A stretch of 5,131 nt of DNA from DATCRE01 sp035493595 (GTDB lineage Bacteria > Bacteroidota > Bacteroidia > Cytophagales > Cyclobacteriaceae), in assembly GCA_035493595.1 (NCBI GenBank), contig DATJHZ010000261.1:1-5131 (forward strand), in the 5' to 3' direction. The position numbers were made by a program, and so were the translations under genes. Positions 1 through 5,131 of this stretch are shown here, piece after piece (position 1 is the first letter of the stretch; the number at the start of each line of letters is the position of its first letter). Below the pieces are notes generated by a model. That model had not been told where the DNA came from, ran no database searches, and was given only the letters and a program-made list of their open reading frames with translations.

Positions 1-1
1 C

Positions 2-1597
2 AAGGCACCTGAGTTATCAGGCCTTATTGCCATGCATCATGGTTCTATCAGCAAGAATTTACGAGATTGGGTTGAAGATCAATTGCACGAAGGAAAACTA
101 AAAGCGGTTGTATGTACTTCAAGTCTTGATCTTGGTGTTGATTTTCGTCCGGTGCAAACTGTTGTGCAGGTGGGCGGGCCTAAAGGTGTTGCACGTTTTC
201 TTCAGCGCGCAGGTAGGAGTGGCCACCAGCCAGGTGCTATAAGTCGAATATACTTTGTACCTACACATTCGCTGGAGTTAATTGAAGCAGCAGCAATTCG
301 TGAAGCCATTCGCACGAATATCGTAGAAGACAGATTACCTTATTTAAGATCGTTTGATGTTCTGCTGCAATACCTGGTGACGCTCGCAGTTTCAAATGGC
401 TTTGAGCCAGATAAAATCCTGGAAGAAATTCGGGGCACCTTCAGCTATGAATCTGTGAGTGATGATGAGTGGTCATGGATGTTAAACTTTATAACAACGG
501 GTGGTGATTCATTACAAGCCTATGATGAATTTAGAAAAGTAGTGATTGAGAATAATATTTATAAAGTAGTGAATCGCACAATGGCCATGCGCCATCGTTT
601 ATCTATAGGTACCATTGTTGGCGATAGCTCGCTGCATGTAAAATATGTTTCAGGAAAATACCTTGGTACGATTGAGGAATATTTCATTTCACGACTTAAG
701 CCCGGTGATGTATTTTGGTTTGCAGGTAAAAGCCTTGAACTGGTTCGCATTAAGGAGATGGAAGTTCATGTGCGCAAGAGTAATCGTAAATCAGGCGCTG
801 TGCCTTCATGGCAAGGAGGACGAATGCCATTGTCATCACAGATGAGTGAGCTTATCAGGAATAAAATAGATGAAGTAGTTAATAACACAGTACAAGATGA
901 TGAGCTTCGATTTTTAGAACCCTTGTTTGCTTTACAACGTGAGCGGTCGATGCTTCCATCAAAAAAAGAATTCCTGATTGAATATCTTGAGAGCAAGGAA
1001 GGTTATCACGTTCTCATGTATCCATTTGAAGGACGCTTTGTTCATGAAGGTATCGCCGCACTGGTTGCTTATCGCATAGCTAAAATTCAGCCCATTACAT
1101 TTTCAATTGCCATGAATGATTATGGTTTTGAATTACTCTCCGATCAACCCATTCCTATTGAAGAAGCTGTTGAAATAGATTTGCTGGGTGTTGATCATTT
1201 AATGGAAGACATTCAGGCTAGTATCAATTCAACAGAAATGGCGCGACGTAAATTCAGAGACATTGCTGCTATCTCAGGACTGGTGTTCAAAGGGTTTCCA
1301 GGTAAGCCCATAAAAGACAAACATCTTCAGTCATCATCACAACTCTTCTTTGAAGTATTCAATGACTTTGAAGGACATAATCTTTTACTGCGTCAGGCTT
1401 TTGAGGAGGTGATGGATTTTCAATTAGAAGAAGCCAGGCTTCGAAGGGCTCTTCAACGTATTGCAGGACAAAGAATAATCATCAAGCAAGTTGATAAACC
1501 TTCTCCACTGGCATTCCCAATTATGGTTGACAGGTTACGTGAAAAACTTACAACTGAAAAACTTGAAGACAGAATAAAGAAGATGAGTCTATCTTGA
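2..1597 (+). CDS. Ligase-associated DNA damage response DEXH-box helicase (Lhr-Core type), C-terminal part, 5'-truncated
   Basis: The reading frame is open from base 2, so the ATG at 32 is internal and the gene starts left of the window. The 531 visible residues hold the second RecA-like domain: HHGS at residues 12-15, motif V (TSSLDLGVDF, about 39-48) and motif VI (QRAGRSGH, about 68-75). After these come the winged-helix and Lhr-Core-specific regions, including the family-typical YPFEGRFVHEG from residue 340, the following NDYGFELLSD, and a C-terminal PLAFPIMVDRLRE stretch. Family members are about 800 or more residues long, so roughly 280-300 N-terminal residues with the Walker A and DEXH motifs are missing only because of the window edge. 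Lhr-Core proteins are ssDNA-dependent ATPases that translocate 3'-5' and unwind duplexes, acting in the cytoplasm in DNA repair. The pdeM gene 2.5 kb downstream on the same strand supports the ligase-associated subfamily rather than long Lhr. No frameshift is visible. Confidence 0.93.
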   Translation, partial: KAPELSGLIAMHHGSISKNLRDWVEDQLHEGKLKAVVCTSSLDLGVDFRPVQTVVQVGGPKGVARFLQRAGRSGHQPGAISRIYFVPTHSLELIEAAAIREAIRTNIVEDRLPYLRSFDVLLQYLVTLAVSNGFEPDKILEEIRGTFSYESVSDDEWSWMLNFITTGGDSLQAYDEFRKVVIENNIYKVVNRTMAMRHRLSIGTIVGDSSLHVKYVSGKYLGTIEEYFISRLKPGDVFWFAGKSLELVRIKEMEVHVRKSNRKSGAVPSWQGGRMPLSSQMSELIRNKIDEVVNNTVQDDELRFLEPLFALQRERSMLPSKKEFLIEYLESKEGYHVLMYPFEGRFVHEGIAALVAYRIAKIQPITFSIAMNDYGFELLSDQPIPIEEAVEIDLLGVDHLMEDIQASINSTEMARRKFRDIAAISGLVFKGFPGKPIKDKHLQSSSQLFFEVFNDFEGHNLLLRQAFEEVMDFQLEEARLRRALQRIAGQRIIIKQVDKPSPLAFPIMVDRLREKLTTEKLEDRIKKMSLS

Positions 1598-1636
1598 ATT
1601 CACTTATATCATTCAATAAGTAATCAGACAACAAAT

Positions 1637-1673
1637 AAAAAAGCCATGACAAGTTATTGCCATGGCTTTATTT
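1637..1673. terminator. Bidirectional intrinsic terminator between the helicase and phosphate transporter genes
   Basis: AAGCCATG (1641-1648) pairs perfectly with CATGGCTT (1661-1668). Inside, after one A/C mismatch, CAA (1650-1652) pairs with TTG (1657-1659), closing a GTTA tetraloop. The stem is followed on the plus strand by a T-rich tract (1669-1676 with one A). It is preceded by an A-rich tract (1637-1642), which becomes the U tract for minus-strand transcripts. The element lies about 40 bases after the helicase stop and about 20 bases after the transporter stop, exactly between two converging genes. Confidence 0.85.
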
Positions 1674-1689
1674 TTTATAAAAAGTTCTT

Positions 1690-3111
1690 TTAGAAGATTG
1701 CGCGGAACAGAAGGAATAATGTTCCTGCCATAATCATTACAACCGGTAACGTAAGACACCATGCAATAACAATGTTACGGATGGTGTTAGACTGTAAATT
1801 TTTAATGCCCTTGCTGGCCACCATACTTCCTGCAATACCAGATGATAATACGTGGGTTGTACTTACAGGCCATCCGAAGAAAGTAGATCCACCAATAGTA
1901 ATTGATGCTACAAGTTCAGCACTTGCTCCTTGTGCATAGGTAAGATGTTCTTTACCAATTTTTTCACCAATTGTTTTTACGATACGCTTCCAGCCAATCA
2001 TGGTTCCAATTCCTAATGAAAATGAAATCATGATAATAACCCATGACGGTGAGTAGTCTGTTAATTTTCTTACGTTCTTTAATTCTTTAGTAAGCGTCTC
2101 TTTCTCTGCCGAACTAAGCTTCAATTCCTCTTTCTTTAAAAGACCAGTAAGATTGCGATCCAGAATCATAATGTCTTTACGAACCTGAAATCTTTCAAGT
2201 TTAGGTATTTCAGAAACATTGTTAGCAACGCTAAAACGTGAAGCTAGACGATTATTGATCGAATCTACATCGGCTAATTTTATTCTGTCTGGTTCGCTTA
2301 ATGTAGACGGGTCGATTGCCTTTGTGATCTGTTCAATTTTGGCAACGGGTCCTACTAAGGTATTAGGTGAAAAATTTTGGTTTAAGGCAAAGTAGCTAGG
2401 CACGATACCAATCAGAATCAACATAACCAAACCAACACCTTTTTGCCCATCATTTGATCCGTGGAAATAACTCACCATAGTACATGTGAGGAATAAAATG
2501 ATACGAACAAATAATGGAGGCGGTTGATTTTTCTTTGGTTCTTTAAAAAGCATTTCGCCTGCTTCTGTTTTTTTAGTTAATGTTCGTATGAAGTACATTA
2601 ATATAATCGATAATGAGAATCCGGCTAATGGCGAAATCAATAATGCAAGACCAATCTTCTGAGCTTCACCCCAGTTTACAGCATTACCTGTAGATTCAGG
2701 TAGTAATGAGAATGCTAATCCTACGCCTAAAATTGAACCCACCAGCGTGTGAGAGCTTGAGCATGGAATACCTAAATACCAGGTTAATAAATTCCAGAAT
2801 ATGGCGGTGACGAGAAGAGCCATAACCATAGACAAACTATGAGAGATATTTTGATCAACAAGGGTTTCTACAGGAAGCAAATTAACCAGCTTCATGGCCA
2901 CTGCTATTCCGCCTCCAACACCTATAATTAAACCTAAGAAGTTACAGAAACCAGACCATATTACGGCTACCCAGGGCTTTAAGGTATTTGTATAAATAAC
3001 CGTAGCAACTGCATTAGCTGTATCATGAAACCCATTCACGAACTCAAAAGAGCAGGCGGCCAAGAGACAAACAATGAGGAGGATTGAATAAGATAAATCG
3101 AGTTCAAACAT
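1690..3111 (-). CDS. pitA: Low-affinity inorganic phosphate transporter, PitA type (PiT family)
   Basis: An inner-membrane permease of 473 residues, close to the length of E. coli PitA. PitA proteins take up phosphate, mainly as a neutral divalent metal-phosphate complex, by proton symport. The N-terminal PiT signature GFHDTANAVATVIY is at residues 27-40 and the second-half signature HGSNDGQKGVGLVM at about 217-230. Other PitA-like blocks are CSSSHTLVGSILG (about 117-129), GIGTMIGWKRIV (about 367-378), GEKIGK with TYAQG (about 382-395) and PVSTTHVLSSG (about 415-425). About ten hydrophobic segments are visible, split by a hydrophilic region at about 245-355 that is variable in the family. The start is well placed, with MFELDLSYSI leading directly into the first membrane helix. 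No DUF47/PhoU-like partner gene is adjacent. The gene ends at a bidirectional terminator shared with the converging helicase gene, and its 5' spacer carries a PHO-box-like direct repeat. Arsenate or metal transport are possible side activities known for the family. Confidence 0.95.
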   Translation of the reverse strand: MFELDLSYSILLIVCLLAACSFEFVNGFHDTANAVATVIYTNTLKPWVAVIWSGFCNFLGLIIGVGGGIAVAMKLVNLLPVETLVDQNISHSLSMVMALLVTAIFWNLLTWYLGIPCSSSHTLVGSILGVGLAFSLLPESTGNAVNWGEAQKIGLALLISPLAGFSLSIILMYFIRTLTKKTEAGEMLFKEPKKNQPPPLFVRIILFLTCTMVSYFHGSNDGQKGVGLVMLILIGIVPSYFALNQNFSPNTLVGPVAKIEQITKAIDPSTLSEPDRIKLADVDSINNRLASRFSVANNVSEIPKLERFQVRKDIMILDRNLTGLLKKEELKLSSAEKETLTKELKNVRKLTDYSPSWVIIMISFSLGIGTMIGWKRIVKTIGEKIGKEHLTYAQGASAELVASITIGGSTFFGWPVSTTHVLSSGIAGSMVASKGIKNLQSNTIRNIVIAWCLTLPVVMIMAGTLFLLFRAIF

Positions 3112-3155
3112 AGGGTTTATAAAATAGGTCGCAATCTAACCGTAAATACCAAGTG

Positions 3156-3176
3156 CAATGTTAACCCAATGTTAAC
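3156..3176 (-). promoter_or_regulatory. PHO-box-like tandem direct repeat upstream of pitA
   Basis: Two perfect copies of CAATGTTAAC (3156-3165 and 3167-3176) lie 11 bp apart, one DNA helical turn. On the minus strand, the direction of pitA, this reads TTAACA-N5-TTAACA. The right-hand copy ends 45 bases before the pitA start codon. Tandem TTAACA-like hexamers with 11-bp spacing are the known binding pattern of the Bacillus PhoP response regulator, and 11-bp direct repeats are general for PhoB/PhoP-family regulators. That this repeat serves phosphate-responsive control here is inference from its form and its position in front of a phosphate transporter. It could also be the site of an unrelated regulator or a chance repeat in AT-rich DNA. 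Confidence 0.45.
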
Positions 3177-3187
3177 TTTTTTATCAA
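3156..3187 (-). promoter_or_regulatory. Possible pitA promoter of the Bacteroidota type
   Basis: On the minus strand a TTG (3187-3185, within a TTTTTG run) is followed after 21 bases by TAACATTG (3163-3156). The latter matches the Bacteroidota -7 consensus TAnnTTTG at five of six fixed positions. The spacing is slightly longer than the usual 19 or so. If correct, transcription would start roughly 40 bases before the pitA ATG, and the -7 element would overlap the second copy of the direct repeat, which would favour repression by a bound regulator. The match is weak. Confidence 0.25.
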
Positions 3188-3256
3188 AAAGGGCATAAAC
3201 AATTATTAACTAATTAATTTATAGGTTGTTACAGTTTGTTAATTGCTATCAAATTC

Positions 3257-4012
3257 TTACAGTTTTTGACGGAATAACCAGGTCAAAAGGAACGGATCCT
3301 TATAGGCATGAACCCAGCTTGGGTGCTCCACATCCGGATACTCACAATAGCCTGGACTTCCACCCGCATCCTGCAGAGCCTTTATCATTTTTCTGGATTT
3401 TTCGGGTGGCACCGTAGTGTCTTTGGCACCATGAAATGCCCAGATAGGTATATGCTTTATTTTTGGTGCGGTTTTTTCATCACCACCCCCACAGATTGGT
3501 ACGGCGGCGGCAAATTTATTAGGGTACCGCGCAATCAGATCCCAGGTGCCAAACCCGCCCATGGATAGGCCAGTTACGTAAATGCGTGATGGATCAATAG
3601 GGTTCTCTTTTAAGATTTTTTCCAGCAGCGTTATAAACTCTTGCATAGGTTTAGCTGGTCTTGCCGTAAATTCAGAATTATAGGATTCAATCCATTTTAA
3701 TTTTTCAGGACATTGGGGTGCAATAACAAAACATGGATACTTCATCCTGTTACCGTTATTAGTAACCATGTCTTTAATATGCTTTATGTTTTTTTCATTG
3801 TCGTTGCCTCTTTCACCGGCACCATGAAAAAAGATAATCAATGGATATTTCTTTTCATTATCAACCTTTCTTGGTTTTAGAAATCTGTAGGGTAAGGTAT
3901 CTCCGCCACTTATGTACTGTAGTTTGAGGAATGCAGTTGAATCTTTTTGGGCCACACTCGCTTCGTTTAAAATTACAACGAAGAATAAAACGAAAACCGC
4001 TATTTTAGACAT
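3257..4012 (-). CDS. Exported alpha/beta-hydrolase (carboxylesterase / dienelactone-hydrolase / prolyl-oligopeptidase-like)
   Basis: A 251-residue serine hydrolase. Residues 1-21 form a typical signal peptide (MSK, then a hydrophobic stretch, ending SVA before Q22), so the mature enzyme is probably periplasmic or secreted. The lack of a Cys at the cleavage site argues against a lipoprotein. The alpha/beta-hydrolase landmarks are in order: oxyanion-hole HGAG (63-66), nucleophile elbow GLSMGG with Ser150, acid Asp198 in HGAKDTTVP, and catalytic His230 in EHPSW. It resembles small single-domain bacterial esterases related to phospholipase/carboxylesterase and feruloyl-esterase-like proteins, often annotated as prolyl-oligopeptidase-family or dienelactone hydrolase. 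The substrate cannot be told from sequence; ester hydrolysis of a plant or lipid compound is plausible. It is on the same strand as pitA, 145 bases upstream of it, with no strong terminator between, so read-through into pitA is possible. It is divergent from pdeM. All catalytic residues are present. Confidence 0.88.
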   Translation of the reverse strand: MSKIAVFVLFFVVILNEASVAQKDSTAFLKLQYISGGDTLPYRFLKPRKVDNEKKYPLIIFFHGAGERGNDNEKNIKHIKDMVTNNGNRMKYPCFVIAPQCPEKLKWIESYNSEFTARPAKPMQEFITLLEKILKENPIDPSRIYVTGLSMGGFGTWDLIARYPNKFAAAVPICGGGDEKTAPKIKHIPIWAFHGAKDTTVPPEKSRKMIKALQDAGGSPGYCEYPDVEHPSWVHAYKDPFLLTWLFRQKL

Positions 4013-4061
4013 GAATGAATAGATTATCTTGAAGTCAATTTAGAAAATTATTCTATACCAC
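4013..4061. promoter_or_regulatory. Short divergent intergenic region between the hydrolase gene and pdeM
   Basis: These 49 AT-rich bases separate two start codons facing away from each other, so at least part of both promoters must lie here or reach into the flanking genes. On the minus strand, TAATTTTC (4050-4043) matches five of six fixed positions of the Bacteroidota -7 motif TAnnTTTG, but no TTG is found at the proper distance upstream. No good promoter match is seen on the plus strand. Neither gene has a purine-rich Shine-Dalgarno sequence just before its ATG, which is common in Bacteroidota. Confidence 0.3.
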
Positions 4062-4709
4062 ATGTTGAAGGCTGAGGTTTTCGGGGAATTATTGGAGCTA
4101 CATCCTCAAAAAGCTGCTTTCTGGCCAAAGCATAAAATACTTATGGTGGCCGATCTTCATTTAGGAAAGATCAATCATTTCAGAAAAGCAGGCATTCCCG
4201 TACCGACGCAGGCAAACGACAAAAATATTGAAGTGCTGATTGACTTGTTTTGGAGAACGAAACCAGAACGAGTACTTTTTTTAGGCGATCTTTTTCACAG
4301 TCATTACAACCCCGAGTGGGAAGTATTTGGCGAAGTGGTGAAGCACTTTGAATCTATTTCATTTGAACTTGTTCTGGGCAATCATGACATCATGAGTGAA
4401 AGACAATATGAACGGAAGAAGATTCAATTTTATAACGAACTTCAGATAGGTCCATTTCTATTTACACATCACCCCATAGAAAAAGAATTGATTGATTCGT
4501 ATAACCTGGCAGGTCACATCCATCCGGGAGTGAGACTAAGCGGCAGAGGGAAACAGCATCTTACCTTGCCTTGTTTTTATTTTGGTAAATCAAGCGGATT
4601 GCTCCCTGCATTCGGTATGTTTACTGGGTTGGCCTCTATCAGATCTCAAAAAGACGATCAGATTTTTGTTATCGCTGAAAATAAAATTCATCCCATCACC
4701 AATAATTAA
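4062..4709 (+). CDS. pdeM: Ligase-associated DNA damage response endonuclease PdeM (metallophosphoesterase)
   Basis: A 215-residue, full-length cytoplasmic calcineurin-type metallophosphoesterase. All metal-binding motifs are present in order: DLH (D31, H33, in VADLHLGK), GD (D76 in FLGDLFHS), GNHD (106-109), HH (136-137 in FTHHP) and GHIHP (151-155). The opening, with a short beta-strand region followed by ALFWP-like AAFWPKHKILMVADLHLGK and then HFRKAGIPVP, is diagnostic of the ligase-associated subfamily and supports the ATG at 4062 as the start. Characterised members are Mn-dependent DNA phosphodiesterases/endonucleases that work with the Lhr-Core helicase, an ATP-dependent DNA ligase and an MBL-fold exonuclease. 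The partner helicase is on the same strand but 2.46 kb upstream, across two reverse-oriented genes, so cotranscription is unlikely and PdeM should have its own promoter. No clear hairpin terminator follows the stop codon. Confidence 0.93.
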   Translation: MLKAEVFGELLELHPQKAAFWPKHKILMVADLHLGKINHFRKAGIPVPTQANDKNIEVLIDLFWRTKPERVLFLGDLFHSHYNPEWEVFGEVVKHFESISFELVLGNHDIMSERQYERKKIQFYNELQIGPFLFTHHPIEKELIDSYNLAGHIHPGVRLSGRGKQHLTLPCFYFGKSSGLLPAFGMFTGLASIRSQKDDQIFVIAENKIHPITNN

Positions 4710-5131
4710 TTGGCATCGGCTATTTATTGTTCTGTAGTTGTAATTGAATAGTTTGGACTTAGTGTCCTTAGCATTGCTTCGCCTTCTTCTTACTCACACT
4801 CTGAATATTCACTTTCAACACGATCAAGTGATATTTTTTTGTAACGGACAAAAGAGTAGACAACTCTCTGCTTATAGAAATACAAAAAACCAAGCTTGAA
4901 TGAGTTGCAGTACAGGATCACTTTTGAAGATCGATAGTTTATGTTTAATAAAAGATTATTTAATACTATCTCGTGGCACTTTTTTATTGAATGTTTAGTT
5001 GTGCGTGAATTATTAGGAAGAGCTTTTAGAAAAAAATGTCAAACACAAGGCAACCCTTTTTCAGTTTGTTCCGTCTTGGCGAAAATTTGTTAAAAACTTG
5101 GAGGAATCCCTACAGTTAGCAGAACTCATTC
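4710..5131. other. 422-base stretch without a supportable gene
   Basis: AT-rich sequence after pdeM up to the right edge. The longest open stretch is on the minus strand (4793-5038, stop at 4790-4792): 82 codons with no ATG, encoding a lysine/tyrosine-rich peptide I do not recognise. On the plus strand an ATG frame at 4941-5093 gives 50 residues, also unrecognised and overlapping the first. A 27-residue frame starts at 5036. I see no tRNA, no strong hairpin with a T run, no inverted-repeat ends of an insertion sequence and no clear promoter. It may be plain intergenic DNA, decayed coding sequence, or the leader of a gene beyond the window. Confidence 0.5.

Noticed and set aside
32..34. ATG at 32 as the start of the helicase gene
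   Set aside because: The frame is open to the window edge and begins in the middle of a conserved helicase domain; the N-terminal RecA domain must lie upstream.
559..996. Open frames of 60-76 codons on both strands inside the helicase gene
   Set aside because: They overlap a well-conserved coding region in other frames and show no recognisable domain.
3176..3191. CTTTTT/AAAAAG hairpin as a terminator for the hydrolase gene
   Set aside because: The stem is six pairs, almost all A-T, with no proper T tract after it on the minus strand; it is too weak to call.
3226..3568. Plus-strand open frames of 63 and 86 codons overlapping the hydrolase gene
   Set aside because: They are antisense to a gene with a complete catalytic triad and signal peptide, and their translations look like shadows.
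4755..4767. GGAC-TTAGT-GTCC hairpin as the pdeM terminator
   Set aside because: Only four base pairs and no T run follows.
4941..5093. A 50-residue plus-strand ORF after pdeM
   Set aside because: It has no recognised similarity, no good start context and overlaps another open stretch; probably chance.

Overview
The window most likely comes from a member of the Bacteroidota (a Cytophagales-like bacterium is my best guess). The reasons are moderate-to-low GC, gene starts without a clear Shine-Dalgarno sequence, and protein sequences that read like Bacteroidota versions of their families. This is inference from family resemblance, and no search was run. Three complete genes and one truncated gene are present, and all look intact within the window.

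Layout: (1) Positions 2-1597, plus strand: the C-terminal two thirds of a ligase-associated Lhr-type DEXH-box DNA helicase, cut by the left edge. (2) Positions 1637-1673: a strong hairpin with A/T runs on both sides, which can end transcription from both converging genes. (3) Positions 1690-3111, minus strand: a PitA-type inorganic phosphate transporter. (4) Positions 3112-3256: a 145-base AT-rich spacer holding a perfect 10-bp direct repeat with an 11-bp period. On the minus strand it reads as TTAACA-N5-TTAACA and looks like a PHO box. (5) Positions 3257-4012, minus strand: an exported alpha/beta-hydrolase (esterase/peptidase type). (6) Positions 4062-4709, plus strand: the ligase-associated metallophosphoesterase nuclease PdeM, divergent from the hydrolase across 49 bases. 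(7) Positions 4710-5131: 422 bases with no gene I can support.

How the genes work together: the helicase and PdeM belong to the known four-component bacterial DNA-repair cluster (Lhr-Core helicase, Mn-dependent metallophosphoesterase, ATP-dependent DNA ligase, MBL-fold exonuclease). Here the two are on the same strand but separated by about 2.5 kb carrying two oppositely oriented genes with no obvious link to DNA repair. PdeM therefore probably has its own promoter. The ligase and exonuclease are not in the window and may lie to the left of the helicase.

I found no clearly new system. The points most worth a second look are the PHO-box-like repeat in front of the phosphate transporter and the interruption of the repair cluster.
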